Part shown: one piece after another, positions 20,954-29,930 of the stretch
How positions within the stretch are numbered: position 1 is the stretch's first letter
Layout: each line of letters begins with the position of its first letter
From: Betaproteobacteria bacterium
GTDB taxonomy: Bacteria > Pseudomonadota > Gammaproteobacteria > Burkholderiales > Casimicrobiaceae
DNA: 64,000 bases
NCBI GenBank assembly: GCA_016861105.1
Contig: BOKS01000001.1
Coordinates: 372,001-436,000 of the forward strand
Direction of reading: 5' to 3'
The notes under the pieces: model-generated
Told to the model about the DNA's origin: nothing
Seen by the model: only the letters and a program-made list of their open reading frames with translations
The model's database searches: none
Position numbers and translations under genes: made by a program

Positions 20954-21051
20954 GCGGTTGGTGACGACATTGGCAATCAGTTGCCGCTGCGCGGCGCGTC
21001 GTCCGGCGTGCCGTGGTCGGCGCGATCCGCAATCCGCGATCCGCGATCCGC
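20879..21051. repeat. Inverted GGATTGC-array element spanning the fliH 3' end and fliI 5' end
   Basis: Left arm: six GGATTGC-type copies at 20881-20926, translated as the FliI leader. Right arm: four inverse copies (GCGATCC/GCAATCC) at 21023-21050, translated as the FliH tail. The fliH stop and the fliI start lie in the loop, so both proteins now use repeat-derived codons. Confidence 0.85.
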
Positions 21052-21720
21052 CTCCGCGCCTTCGATCGGCGGCAGCTCGTCGGCGTCGACACCGAGCGCA
21101 CCGAGCGCGCGGCGCCAGCGGGTGGCGAGCGTGGCGTCGACTTCGCTCTGCGCGGTCTCGACGCGGCAGCCCCCGCGCGCGATCGACGCGTCGGGCACGA
21201 AGCGGCAGCCCTGGTAGAGCCCGTCGGTGTCGAGATCGGCCTGGATCAGCCACAGGTCGTCGGGGTGCAGATGCACGCGCGGATGCGTCTGCTCGTCGAT
21301 GATCGCGCTGACCGCCTCGCGCACGACCGGCAGCACCGCGTCGCGCTGGATTTCGATCTCGCGGCGCACGACCTGGCGCGCGATCTCGATCGCGAGATCG
21401 AGCACGGCATCGGCCGCGTCCGACTCCAGTTCGGCGAAGCGCCCGCGCAGCTCGTTCAGCACGCGCTCGAGCTGGCGCCCGTGCTGCACCTTCTGCCGCT
21501 GCGCCTCCTGCCGGCCTTCGTGGAAACCCTGCTGGCGGCCGCGCTCGAATGCGCGCCGCTCGCGCTCGCTCATCATCGACGTGGCCGCGCCGCTCGTCGC
21601 GCCGTTGCCGCGCAGCGGCGACTTGCCCGCACCGCCCAGTGGCTGGAACTCCCAGCTCGCCACGTCGCCGACGTGCTCCTTGGGAATGAAACGGCCGAAG
21701 TTCTTTTCGGGGGCGCCCAT
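20977..21720 (-). CDS. fliH: Flagellar assembly protein FliH
   Basis: FliH binds FliI and docks it at the C-ring while restraining ATPase activity. The 247-residue protein has a central [18 protein letters not shown] heptad region and the C-terminal domain with [19 protein letters not shown] and [18 protein letters not shown], typical of the FliH/YscL family. The final 26 residues or so, after PPIEGAEA, come from the heptamer element and replace or extend the native end. The ATG at 21720 follows repeat DNA without an SD. Confidence 0.92.
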   Translation of the reverse strand: MGAPEKNFGRFIPKEHVGDVASWEFQPLGGAGKSPLRGNGATSGAATSMMSERERRAFERGRQQGFHEGRQEAQRQKVQHGRQLERVLNELRGRFAELESDAADAVLDLAIEIARQVVRREIEIQRDAVLPVVREAVSAIIDEQTHPRVHLHPDDLWLIQADLDTDGLYQGCRFVPDASIARGGCRVETAQSEVDATLATRWRRALGALGVDADELPPIEGAEADRGSRIADRADHGTPDDAPRSGN

Positions 21721-21731
21721 TAGTTCGCGTC

Positions 21732-21895
21732 TCGGATTGCGGATTGCGGATTGCGCAAGAACCCTCTTACTTCGTCGCTTCGAGGGAAGCGAGAGACTGT
21801 GACCTTCGCAAGCGGCGATTCATCGCTGGGTTCGGAGTGGCATGCGTCGGGCGTGCACGCAATCCGCGATCCGCAATCCGCAGTCCGCAATCCGA
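21732..21895. repeat. Inverted GGATTGC-array element, fliH/fliG junction
   Basis: Three GGATTGC copies at 21734-21754 face five inverse copies at 21859-21894. The 100-bp centre has no resemblance to fliG or fliH. It ends 2 bp before the fliG stop. Confidence 0.8.
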
Positions 21896-21896
21896 A

Positions 21897-22892
21897 TCAC
21901 ACATACTCATCGTCCCCCCCGCTGCCCAACTGGATCTGCCCTTCGTCGGCGAGGCGGCGGACGATCTTCAGGATCTCGCGCTGCTCGGCTTCGACCTCGG
22001 ACAGGCGCACGGGGCCCTTGGCTTCGAGATCCTCGCGCAGCATCTCGGCGGCGCGGTTCGACATGTTCTTGAAGATCTTCTCGCGCAGCGCCGGATCGGC
22101 GCCCTTCAGCGCGACGATCAGCGATTCGCTCTGCACCTCGCGCAGCAGAAGCTGGATCGCGCGGTCGTCCAGGTCCATCAGGTTCTCGAACACGAACATC
22201 TGGTCGAGGATCCTCTGCGCGAGGTCCGGATCGTGTTCGCGGATCGACTCGACCGCAGCCGTTTCCAACTGGCTGCCGAGGAAGTTGAGGATCTCCGCGG
22301 TCGCCTTGGTGCCGCCGAGCGTGGCCTTCTTCAGTTTCTCGCCGCCCGCCAGCACCTTCGACAGCACTTCGTTCAGCTCCTGCAGCGCCTGCGGCTGGAT
22401 GCCGTCGAGCGTGGCGATTCGCAGCAGCACGTCGTTGCGCATGCGCTCGGGCAGGCTCTTCAGCACCTCCGAGGCATGATCGCGCTCGAGGTGCACGAGG
22501 ATCGAGGCGACGATCTGCGGGTGCTCGTTCTTCAGCAGCTCGGCGATCGAGCCGGGGTCCATCCACTTCAGGCTTTCGATGCCGGAGACGTCGCGTCCCT
22601 GCAGGATGCGGTCGAGCAGCATGCCCGCCTTCTCGTCGCCGAGCGCGCGCTTGAGCACTTGGCTGATGAAGGCGTCGGTGTCGCCGACGAGCGAGTACTG
22701 CTCGTCCTTCGCCTTGTTGAAGTTCCGGAGCACCTGGTCGACGCGCTCGCGCGGCACGGTCTTCAGCCGCGCCATCGTCTCGCCGAGCTTCTGCACCTCT
22801 TTCGGCGACAGGTACTTGAAGACCTCGGCAGCCTGCTCCTCGCCGACGGTCATCAGCAGGATCGCGGCCTGTTCGAGTCCGGCGTCGTCCAT
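21897..22892 (-). CDS. fliG: Flagellar motor switch protein FliG
   Basis: FliG links the MS ring to the C-ring and is the face that stators push against. The 331-residue product contains the EHPQ motif (LKNEHPQIVASILVHL), the Gly-Gly flexible linker region (VLAGGEKLKKATLGG) and the C-terminal charged torque helix with VFENLMDLDDRAIQLLLREV. Length equals the standard FliG (331). Confidence 0.97.
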   Translation of the reverse strand: MDDAGLEQAAILLMTVGEEQAAEVFKYLSPKEVQKLGETMARLKTVPRERVDQVLRNFNKAKDEQYSLVGDTDAFISQVLKRALGDEKAGMLLDRILQGRDVSGIESLKWMDPGSIAELLKNEHPQIVASILVHLERDHASEVLKSLPERMRNDVLLRIATLDGIQPQALQELNEVLSKVLAGGEKLKKATLGGTKATAEILNFLGSQLETAAVESIREHDPDLAQRILDQMFVFENLMDLDDRAIQLLLREVQSESLIVALKGADPALREKIFKNMSNRAAEMLREDLEAKGPVRLSEVEAEQREILKIVRRLADEGQIQLGSGGDDEYV

Positions 22893-22901
22893 GGCTAGCG
22901 C

Positions 22902-23054
22902 TCGGATCGCGGACTGCGGATCGCGGATCGCGTTGTTCGCAGTCTGCGGGGGACGTCCCCCCAGATTCGGTTACGGCACGCGGAGATTGCGTAGAAGCGC
23001 CCAGACGCGCGCAGTGGGCGGCGCGCAATCCGCGATCCGCAATGCGCAATCCGA
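22902..23054. repeat. Inverted GGATTGC-array element, fliG/fliF junction
   Basis: The left arm is mostly the GGATCGC/GGACTGC variant (22903-22931); the right arm has GCAATCC and GCGATCC copies (23024-23052). A GGGGGACGTCCCCCC palindrome lies at 22948-22962 in the loop. It fills the 166-bp gap. Confidence 0.75.
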
Positions 23055-23058
23055 AGAA

Positions 23059-24693
23059 TCACGCTTTCCCCTCGTTCCCCACCCACGCCTTGACGACGTT
23101 GGCCACCGTGGCGGGATCGTTCTTGGCGAGCTGGCGCACCTGCTCGAGCGGAGAGACGTTCGCTTCGCCGGGCGATCCGTTCATCGCGAGCTGCGCGGGC
23201 TGCGGCGGCGCCTCCAGCGACGCTCTTTCCTGTGCGGCGGCGAACGCGCGCAGCGCGGGCCGTACGACGCCGAACACGACGATCATCGCCAGCACGAGGA
23301 ACAGCAGCGCCTTGCCGGTCTCCTTCGCCAGCGCGATCGCGTCCGGATGCTTCCAGAACGGCGGCGCCTCGGGCGGCGCGCCGACCTCAGGCTGGCTGAA
23401 CGGTGCGTTGACGACGTTCAGCGAATCGCCGCGCTGTGCGTTGAAGCCCATTGCTTCGCGCACGAGCGCCTGCACGTTCTGGATCTCCTTTTCGGAGAGC
23501 GGGGTCGGCTGCGCCGCCGCGCCGCCCGCCGCGGGCGCCATCCGGAAGTTGACGACCACCGCTGCCGTGAGCCGGCGGATCTGCCCGCTGCCGGTCCTCG
23601 TATGGCGAACGTTCTTGTCGACTTCGAAATTGGTCACCGCTTCGCGCCGCGTGCTGTTGCCCGCCGCCGCGGCGGCGGCGTTCGGGTTCAGCGGCGCCGC
23701 CTGACCGTTGATCGGCGCGGTCGGCGGCACGGGCGGCTGGTTCGACAACGCACCCGGCACGCCGCCCGCGGCGGCCGGTCCTGGCTGCGAGCTTTCGATC
23801 GTCGACTGGCTGCGTACGGTCGCCGCATCGGCCGCCTGGTTCGGCTTGTACGTTTCGGCCATCTGCTCGACCTGCGAGAAGTCCACGTCGGCGGTGACCT
23901 GCGCGCGCACATTGCCGCGGCCGACGATGGGTTCCAGGATGTCCTCGATGCGCTTGATCGTGTTCGCTTCGATCTGGGCGACGTAGTCGAGCTGCGCGGC
24001 GTCGAGCGCTGCACCGTTGCCGCCGCGCTCGGAAGCGAGCAGATTGCCGTGCTGGTCGACGACCGACACGTTCTTCGTCGCCAGCTCCGGCACGCTCGAA
24101 GAGACGAGGTGCACGATGCCGGCGATCTGCTGGCGGTCGAGCGCCTTGCCCGGATGCAACTGCAGCAGCACCGACGCCGTCGGCGGCTGCTTGTCGCGCA
24201 GGAAACCCGACTGTTTGGGCAACGCCAGATGCACGCGCGCGCTGGCCACCGGCGCGAGCGTCTGGATCGAGCGCGCCAGTTCGCCTTCGAGTCCCCGTTG
24301 GTAGTTGACCTGTTCCTGGAACTGGGTGACGCCGAACTTCTGCGTCTCCATGATCTCGAAGCCGACGATCGAGCCCTTCGGCAGTCCCTGCGACGCGAGC
24401 TTCAGCCGCGCCTCGTGCACGCGCTCGGCGGGCACCAGGATCGTTCCGCCGTCGCCGTTGCGGAACGGGATGTTCATCTGCGCCAGCTGCGCGATGATCG
24501 CGCCCCCGTCGCGGTCCGAGAGATTCGTGAACAGCACCCGGTAGTTCGGGGTCGCGCTCCACAGCCAGACGCTGCCGACGACTGCAGCGAGCGCGGCCAG
24601 GCCCAGCGCCAGCATGCCCTTCGTGCGCGGCGACAGGCGCGCGAAACCACCCGCCGCCTGGCCCGTGCTCGGTACCACCGCCCTGTTGTCCAT
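23059..24693 (-). CDS. fliF: Flagellar MS-ring protein FliF
   Basis: FliF builds the MS ring in the inner membrane, the foundation of the basal body. The 544-residue product has a first transmembrane helix near 27-46, the ring-building motifs NYRVLFTNLSDRDGGAII and ARVHLALPKQSGF, a Pro/Ala-rich variable loop (about 300-345), a second transmembrane helix near 448-468 and a short cytoplasmic FliG-binding tail. It is the first gene of the operon, divergent from fliE. Confidence 0.96.
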   Translation of the reverse strand: MDNRAVVPSTGQAAGGFARLSPRTKGMLALGLAALAAVVGSVWLWSATPNYRVLFTNLSDRDGGAIIAQLAQMNIPFRNGDGGTILVPAERVHEARLKLASQGLPKGSIVGFEIMETQKFGVTQFQEQVNYQRGLEGELARSIQTLAPVASARVHLALPKQSGFLRDKQPPTASVLLQLHPGKALDRQQIAGIVHLVSSSVPELATKNVSVVDQHGNLLASERGGNGAALDAAQLDYVAQIEANTIKRIEDILEPIVGRGNVRAQVTADVDFSQVEQMAETYKPNQAADAATVRSQSTIESSQPGPAAAGGVPGALSNQPPVPPTAPINGQAAPLNPNAAAAAAGNSTRREAVTNFEVDKNVRHTRTGSGQIRRLTAAVVVNFRMAPAAGGAAAQPTPLSEKEIQNVQALVREAMGFNAQRGDSLNVVNAPFSQPEVGAPPEAPPFWKHPDAIALAKETGKALLFLVLAMIVVFGVVRPALRAFAAAQERASLEAPPQPAQLAMNGSPGEANVSPLEQVRQLAKNDPATVANVVKAWVGNEGKA

Positions 24694-24734
24694 CGCCTTC
24701 TTTGTGTTCGTACGAGGCCGCTCGTGGCGACCGC

Positions 24735-24761
24735 TCGCCGGCGATTATTCGGGCGACTTTA
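24735..24761 (-). promoter_or_regulatory. Candidate FliA (sigma-28) promoter for fliF
   Basis: On the minus strand TAAAGTCG, 11 bp, then GCCGGCGA. The -35 is close to consensus and the spacing is exact, but the -10 keeps only GCCG and the final A. It would start transcription about 35 bp before fliF. FlhDC-dependent control is expected for fliF from enteric models; no FlhDC box could be defined. Confidence 0.4.
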
Positions 24762-24949
24762 GGGCGCGAAAGAGCGGATAAGCCGAGGAAATCGGCGACG
24801 CTTCGGAGCCCCCGTCAGGCAACTTCCTACAAGTCCGGACCCGTCCCAAATGCCGTCGCATTCCGGTGGAATTCGGACGACAACGAAGTGCGCGCTCGCG
24901 TTAAGGTCGGCGCCAAACACCAGCAACGGGACCACGGGGCGCGGGAACG

Positions 24950-25261
24950 ATGGAAATCAAGTCGATCAACTCGCAGATCGCGCAGGCGGTCGCGGCGCTG
25001 AAGCCACCGGCCGCCGCCGTCAAGCCGCAGGAAAGCGGCTTCGACTTCGTCGCTTCGCTCGACTCGGCGCTGAAGTCGGTGAGCCGCAACCAGCAGACCT
25101 CGGCCGAACTGCAGCGCCAGTTCCAGCTCGAGAACCCGAACGTCAGCCTCGAGGAGACGATGATCGCGATGAACAAGTCGCAGATCTCGTTCTCCGCGGC
25201 GGTGCAGGTCCGCAACCGGCTGGTGCAGGCCTACGAACAGATCATGAACATGCCGGTGTAG
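24950..25261 (+). CDS. fliE: Flagellar hook-basal body protein FliE
   Basis: FliE is the adaptor between the MS ring and the rod and the first exported rod-side protein. The 103-residue product has the expected ending with SLEETMIAMNKSQISFSAAVQVRNR and LVQAYEQIMNMPV. It is transcribed away from fliF across a 256-bp intergenic region, the usual betaproteobacterial layout. Confidence 0.96.
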   Translation: MEIKSINSQIAQAVAALKPPAAAVKPQESGFDFVASLDSALKSVSRNQQTSAELQRQFQLENPNVSLEETMIAMNKSQISFSAAVQVRNRLVQAYEQIMNMPV

Positions 25262-25279
25262 GACGGCACGCGGCACAAT

Positions 25280-25305
25280 GTCGCCTCGGATTTTTGGGAG
25301 GCGAC
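25280..25305 (+). promoter_or_regulatory. Hairpin that masks the SD of the aldo/keto reductase gene
   Basis: GTCGCCTC (25280-25287) pairs perfectly with GAGGCGAC (25298-25305) over a 10-nt loop. The right arm contains the GGGAGG SD and ends directly before the ATG at 25306, so the folded mRNA would hide the ribosome site. No T-tract follows, so it is not a terminator. Confidence 0.45.
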
Positions 25306-26334
25306 ATGGACTACGTGAACCTCGGCGCGTCGGGACTGAAGGTCTCGCGCATCGCGCTCGGCATGATGACCTTCGGTACGCCCGAATGGCGGCCGTGGGT
25401 GATCGAGGAGGACGCCGCGCGACCGATCGTGCGGCGCGCGGTCGAGCTGGGCGTCAACCTGTTCGACACGGCCGACATGTATTCGGCGGGGCGCTCGGAG
25501 GAGATCACCGGGCGGCTGCTGCGCGAATTCGCGCGGCGCGACGAGATCGTGATCGCGACCAAGGTGTACTTCCCCGTCGATCTCGCGTTCAAGGGCGGCA
25601 ACGTGCCGGGACCAAAGCCCGAGCGGCGGCCGAACATGAGCGGGCTCTCGCGCAAGCGCATCTTCGCGGCGATCGACGCGAGCCTCGCGCGGCTCGGCAC
25701 CGACTACGTGGATCTGTACCAGATCCATCGCTTCGACCCCGACACGCCGGTCGAGGAGACGATGGAGGCGCTGCACGACGTCGTGCGCGCCGGCAAGGCG
25801 CGCTACCTCGGCGCCTCGAGCATGTGGGCCTGGCAGTTCGCCAAGATGCAGCACGTCGCCGAGCGGCACGGCTGGACGAAGTTCGTGTCGATGCAGAACC
25901 ACTACAACCTCGTCTACCGCGAAGAGGAGCGCGAGATGATCCCGCTGTGCCGCGACCAGGGCGTCGGCCTGCTGCCGTGGAGCCCGCTCGCGCGCGGCTT
26001 TCTCGCGGGCAACCGGGCGAAGGACGACGCGACCGCGGGTGCGACCGCGCGCGCGAAGACCGACGAGATCGCGCTGAAGTTCTACTACCAGGAGGGCGAC
26101 TTCGCGATCGTCGAGGCGCTTTCGGCACTGGCCAAGGTGCGCGGCGTCAGCAACGCGGTCCTCGCCTACGCCTGGCTCGCGAGCCGACCCGGCGTGACCG
26201 CGCCGATCGTCGGCGCGAGCAAGCTATGGCAACTCGAGGAAGCGGTGCGCGCGCTCGACGTGAGACTGAGCGCGGAAGAGGTCGCGCAGCTCGAAGCGCC
26301 GTATCGGCCGCATCCGGTGTTGGGGCACGCTTGA
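25306..26334 (+). CDS. Aldo/keto reductase
   Basis: A 342-residue NADPH-type aldo/keto reductase. The catalytic tetrad is present: D54 and Y59 in FDTADMYS, K86 in ATKVYF and H141 in YQIHRFD. The GLLPWSPLARGFLAG and IVGASKLWQLEEA segments bind the cofactor phosphate. The subfamily resembles YajO/IolS-like oxidoreductases with unknown natural substrates. It is unrelated to motility and sits between fliE and the convergent cheZ. A good SD (GGGAGG) is present but may be hidden in a hairpin. Confidence 0.92.
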   Translation: MDYVNLGASGLKVSRIALGMMTFGTPEWRPWVIEEDAARPIVRRAVELGVNLFDTADMYSAGRSEEITGRLLREFARRDEIVIATKVYFPVDLAFKGGNVPGPKPERRPNMSGLSRKRIFAAIDASLARLGTDYVDLYQIHRFDPDTPVEETMEALHDVVRAGKARYLGASSMWAWQFAKMQHVAERHGWTKFVSMQNHYNLVYREEEREMIPLCRDQGVGLLPWSPLARGFLAGNRAKDDATAGATARAKTDEIALKFYYQEGDFAIVEALSALAKVRGVSNAVLAYAWLASRPGVTAPIVGASKLWQLEEAVRALDVRLSAEEVAQLEAPYRPHPVLGHA

Positions 26335-26335
26335 G

Positions 26336-26440
26336 GATCGGGGATTCAGGATTCAGGACTCAGGATCCGGTCGATCTCGGCTTGCACGTCAAGGCCGCGC
26401 AGGAAGGGAGTCTGCCGAATCCCAGATCCTCGATCCTGCT
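26336..26440. repeat. GGATTCA-variant inverted heptamer element, AKR/cheZ junction
   Basis: GGATTCA and GGACTCA copies in tandem with GGATCGG/GGATCC at 26336-26370 face GAATCCC, AGATCCT and CGATCCT at 26418-26436. This is the same design as the GGATTGC elements but with a different heptamer, lying between two convergent genes. Confidence 0.65.
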
Positions 26441-26442
26441 TC

Positions 26443-27255
26443 TCAGAACCCGAGCGACGCGAGCAGGTCGTCGACCTGCGCCTGATCGGTGACGACGTCG
26501 GTGCGTCCCTCGGGATTGACGACGGGGCCGCCGAGCGCCGGAGCGACGTGTGCGGCTTCGACCTTGGCGCGCTGCTCCGGCGGGGTCGTTTCGATCAGCA
26601 GCCGCACGAGCTGCTCCTCCATCGTCTGCGCCAGCGCGACGACCTTGCGAATCACCTGACCGGTGAGGTCGTGGAAGTCCTGCGCCATCATGATGTCGGT
26701 CAGGATGGCGTTGGTGCGGTCCGCCTGCGCTTCGACGCCGGCGAAGAACTCGCAGGTTTCGTCGACGAGTTGCCTGCCCGCCGGCGTTGCGCGCCCAGGG
26801 CCCGCAGCCGCGAAGGTCGCGACCGCCTGCCAGCGGCGATGCAGATCGCCGGCCTGGCGGGTCAGCTCTTCCTGCACGCCGCGGGCGCGGTCGACCGCAT
26901 TGAGCACTTTTTCCGCCGCGTCGCCCGTGACCCGGGCGATGTAGGCGAGCCGGTCGCGCGCGTCGGGCAACTGCTCGCGCGTGCCGAGCAGCTCCTTGTC
27001 GTAACCGAGTTCGCGCAGGGCGTTGTGCAGCGTCCGCGTCAGATGACCGATGCGCTGATGGACCTCTTCGGCCGCCGGCCGTTCGTCGCAGGCAAGCGAT
27101 GGCGCGCCGGTGCCGCCGAGTATCGCCACATCCTTTGCCGGCACGCCCTTGCGGGCGCGCGGTTTGCGGGATCTCTTCGCCTTGCCCGCCGTGCCTTCGA
27201 ATCCGGACGCGTCGCAGTACAGCCCCGCGCCGCCGGACGTATCGCTGCGCTCCAT
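26443..27255 (-). CDS. cheZ: Chemotaxis phosphatase CheZ
   Basis: CheZ removes the phosphate from CheY-P and so ends the tumble signal. The 270-residue product has a basic, low-complexity N-terminus (about 1-55), a long helical hairpin and the catalytic segment DIMMAQDFHDLTGQVIRKV carrying the active-site Asp and Gln. The tail DDLLASLGF is the CheY-docking peptide. It follows cheY by 9 bp behind an AAGGAG SD. Confidence 0.95.
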   Translation of the reverse strand: MERSDTSGGAGLYCDASGFEGTAGKAKRSRKPRARKGVPAKDVAILGGTGAPSLACDERPAAEEVHQRIGHLTRTLHNALRELGYDKELLGTREQLPDARDRLAYIARVTGDAAEKVLNAVDRARGVQEELTRQAGDLHRRWQAVATFAAAGPGRATPAGRQLVDETCEFFAGVEAQADRTNAILTDIMMAQDFHDLTGQVIRKVVALAQTMEEQLVRLLIETTPPEQRAKVEAAHVAPALGGPVVNPEGRTDVVTDQAQVDDLLASLGF

Positions 27256-27264
27256 CGCGCTCCT

Positions 27265-27648
27265 TTACTGGTTCTTCTGCAGGATCTTCTGCACTTTTTC
27301 TTCGAGCGTGGCCTTCGTGAAGGGCTTGACGATGTAACCGCTGGCGCCGCCCTGGGCGGCGGCGACGATGTCCTCCTTCTTTGCTTCGGCGGTGACCATC
27401 AGCACCGGGATCGACTTCAGCGTGTCGTCGGCGCGGATGTTCTTCAGCAGCTCGAAACCGTTCATGTTCGGCATGTTGATGTCGGACACGACGAAATCGA
27501 ACTTGCTTGAGCGCAGCATCGCCAGCGCGATCGAACCGTCTTCGGCTTCCTCGGCGTTGTTGAAGCCGATCTCCTTCAGCAGATTGCGCACGATGCGCCG
27601 CATCGTCGAGAAGTCGTCGACGATGAGGAAACGCGGATCAGCTCCCAT
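27265..27648 (-). CDS. cheY: Chemotaxis response regulator CheY
   Basis: CheY-P binds FliM and FliN and reverses motor rotation. The 127-residue single receiver domain has the acidic pair D11/D12, phosphorylation site D56 in VVSDINMP, the switch Thr in MVTAEAK and K108 in YIVKPF. The ATG at 27648 has an AGGAG SD; the longer frame has none. Length matches E. coli CheY closely. Confidence 0.97.
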   Translation of the reverse strand: MGADPRFLIVDDFSTMRRIVRNLLKEIGFNNAEEAEDGSIALAMLRSSKFDFVVSDINMPNMNGFELLKNIRADDTLKSIPVLMVTAEAKKEDIVAAAQGGASGYIVKPFTKATLEEKVQKILQKNQ

Positions 27649-27768
27649 ATTCACTCCTGCGTGCTGCGCGCCGCGCGCAACGGACGCGGCGCTTTGCGAC
27701 AGTCTGCCGGCGGCGCGCATCCGCCGATCGGATGAAAAGGCCCGCGCTTTGCCGCAGTACTTGGACCG

Positions 27769-28776
27769 TCAATTGGCGGCCGCCGGTGCCGTCACCGCAC
27801 CCGCCGCCAGCGGTGTAGCCGGCGCTGCGGCCGACGGCATCGGATCGACTTCCGGCTCGGGCGGCAGTGCGTCCTTGACGTCCTCGACGGTTCCTGCCTC
27901 GAGTTCGCCGCCGGCGCGGTTGAGGCGGTCCTCGGCGAGCTTGTTCAGCACGATGATCGAGATGCGGCGGTTCAGCGGACTGCGCGGCTCGTCCTTGACC
28001 AGCAGGCTCGAGTCGGCGAGCCCCACCACGCGGACGATCTTCGAGGGCTCCATGCCGCCGGCGATGAGCTCGCGGCGCGACGCGTTGGCGCGGTCGCTCG
28101 ACAGCTCCCAGTTCGAATAGAAGCGGTCGCCGCCGGCGTAGGGCGCGCCGTCGGTGTGGCCCGACAGGGCGACCTTGTTGTCGACCTCGTTAAGCACCTT
28201 GCCGATCTCGTGCAGGATCTCGCGCATGTACGGCTGCACGCGCGACGACCCGAGCTCGAACATCGGGCGATTGAAGTCGTCGACGATCTGGATGCGCAGC
28301 CCGTCGGGCGTGATCTCGACGCGGACCTGGTGGCGGAATTCGGAAAGCTTGGCGTTGGCGAGGATGGCTGCGTCGACGCGCTGCTTCAGTCGTCCCATGC
28401 GTTCCTTTTCGATCTTTTCGAGTTCCTGGCGAAGCTGGTGCGGAGAGCGCTTCTTCGTGTCGTTGTCGCCGTTCTTGACCTGACCGACCGACGCGGTCAG
28501 GTTCGGGCCGCCGCCCTGGATGACGGTGGTCGCGTCGCCCGCGCCGGAGCCGCCCGACAGCGCGACCTTCAGCGGCGACTGGAAGTACTCGGCGATGCCC
28601 TTCAGATCGCCCTGAGTGGTCGAGCCGAGCAGCCACATCAGCAGGAAGAAGGCCATCATCGCGGTCACGAAGTCGGCGTAGGCGATCTTCCACACGGCCG
28701 AATGGCCGCCGTGCCCACCCTTCTTGATGCGCTTGATGACGATCGTCGATTTGGTTTTTTCGCCGGGGGCGGCCAT
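27769..28776 (-). CDS. motB: Flagellar stator protein MotB
   Basis: MotB anchors the stator to peptidoglycan and carries the proton-binding aspartate. The 335-residue product has one transmembrane helix with D35 in YADFVTAMMAFFLLMW, a plug/linker region and a C-terminal OmpA-like domain with LSGHTDGAPYAGGD and NWELSSDRANASRREL. The Ala/Pro-rich tail after about 300 is variable. The ATG at 28776 fits the usual MotB start; the frame continues upstream only through heptamer repeats. Confidence 0.96.
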   Translation of the reverse strand: MAAPGEKTKSTIVIKRIKKGGHGGHSAVWKIAYADFVTAMMAFFLLMWLLGSTTQGDLKGIAEYFQSPLKVALSGGSGAGDATTVIQGGGPNLTASVGQVKNGDNDTKKRSPHQLRQELEKIEKERMGRLKQRVDAAILANAKLSEFRHQVRVEITPDGLRIQIVDDFNRPMFELGSSRVQPYMREILHEIGKVLNEVDNKVALSGHTDGAPYAGGDRFYSNWELSSDRANASRRELIAGGMEPSKIVRVVGLADSSLLVKDEPRSPLNRRISIIVLNKLAEDRLNRAGGELEAGTVEDVKDALPPEPEVDPMPSAAAPATPLAAGAVTAPAAAN

Positions 28777-28780
28777 CTTC

Positions 28781-28968
28781 TCGGATTGCGGATTGCGTTC
28801 AGATTCGGACTGCGGATTGCGGATTGCGGATTGCGTCGTTCGCAAGACGGCGAACTCCCTGTGCGAACAGGCGGCCGTTCAGGCTCCGACCGAAAGCGGC
28901 TGGGTTCCCGCCTGCGCGGGAACGACGGCAGTCTGCGAATCGCAATCCGCAATCCGCAATCCGCGATC
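28781..28968. repeat. Inverted GGATTGC-array element, motB/motA junction
   Basis: The left arm has two copies at 28783-28796 and further copies to 28833; the right arm has three GCAATCC units and a GCGATCC at 28941-28968. The loop holds the palindrome TTCCCGCCTGCGCGGGAA at 28907-28924, a repeat widespread in proteobacteria. The 198-bp gap between two genes that are normally overlapping or adjacent is almost all element. Confidence 0.82.
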
Positions 28969-28974
28969 CTTCAC

Positions 28975-29835
28975 TCATCGTTTCTGCTTCACGTGCTTCT
29001 CCAGCTCGGTGAAGCTGGGGCGCTCGGTCGAGTACAGGACCTTGCGGCCGAATTCGACGGCCACCGCCGGCGCGTAGCCCTGCAGGCTCGCCAGCAGCGT
29101 GGCCTTTACGCATTGCAGCTCCTTGGTCGCCTCGTCGGCCTTCTGCTCGAGCAGCGCGGCCAGCGGACTGACAAAACCGTACGAAAGCAGGATGCCGAGG
29201 AAGGTGCCGACCAGCGCGCCCGCGATCATCGCGCCGAGCTCAGACGGCGGCTTGCCGACCGAGGCCATCGTTTTCACCACGCCGAGCACCGCCGCGACGA
29301 TGCCGAATGCGGGCAGGCCGTCGCCGACCTTCTGTATCGCGTGCGCCGGTACCATTGCTTCGTGGTGGTGCGTGTCGATCTCCTGGTCCATCAGGTTCTC
29401 GATCTCGAGCGGATTCATGTTGCCGCTGACCATCATCCGCAGGTAGTCGCAGATGAACTCGACCAGGTGGTGATCGTTGCCGACGACCGGATGCTTCTGG
29501 AACAGCGGGCTCTTGTGCGGGTCGTCGATGTCGGACTCGATCGCCATCATCCCTTCCTTGCGCACCTTCGACAGGATGTCGTACAGAAGGGCCATCAGCG
29601 CCATGTAGCGCGCCTTCGTGTACTTCGAGCCCTGCAGCAGCTTGGGCAGCGCCTTGATCGTGGCGTTGACCGTTTTGTTCGAGTTGCCGACGAAAAACGC
29701 GCCGAGCGCGGCGCCGGCGATGATCACCATCTCGATCGGCGCGGCGGTCGCGAGGATGCCGAACTTGCCGCCGGCGAGCGCATAGCCGCCGAAGACGGCC
29801 GTGAGCACGACGACGTAACCGATGATGACGAACAT
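28975..29835 (-). CDS. motA: Flagellar stator protein MotA
   Basis: MotA forms the proton channel ring with MotB and pushes on FliG. The 286-residue protein has four transmembrane helices, the large cytoplasmic loop with charged residues, and the conserved segments HAIQKVGDGLPAFGIVAAVL and GTFLGILLSYGFVSPLA. It is the first gene of motA-motB-cheY-cheZ and lies behind a predicted FliA promoter. Length matches E. coli MotA (295). Confidence 0.96.
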   Translation of the reverse strand: MFVIIGYVVVLTAVFGGYALAGGKFGILATAAPIEMVIIAGAALGAFFVGNSNKTVNATIKALPKLLQGSKYTKARYMALMALLYDILSKVRKEGMMAIESDIDDPHKSPLFQKHPVVGNDHHLVEFICDYLRMMVSGNMNPLEIENLMDQEIDTHHHEAMVPAHAIQKVGDGLPAFGIVAAVLGVVKTMASVGKPPSELGAMIAGALVGTFLGILLSYGFVSPLAALLEQKADEATKELQCVKATLLASLQGYAPAVAVEFGRKVLYSTERPSFTELEKHVKQKR

Positions 29836-29930
29836 TCCCCGACTGCCCTCTGGATTCGCGTGGTTCGCGCAGGGCGTCCGGCCGTGTTTTCCACAAGGTC
29901 CGCCCGCCCCGGTCCTTACCGCTGACAGCT

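Noticed and set aside
25280..25305. The hairpin after fliE as a terminator
   Set aside because: The T-run lies in the loop, not after the stem, so intrinsic termination is not expected.
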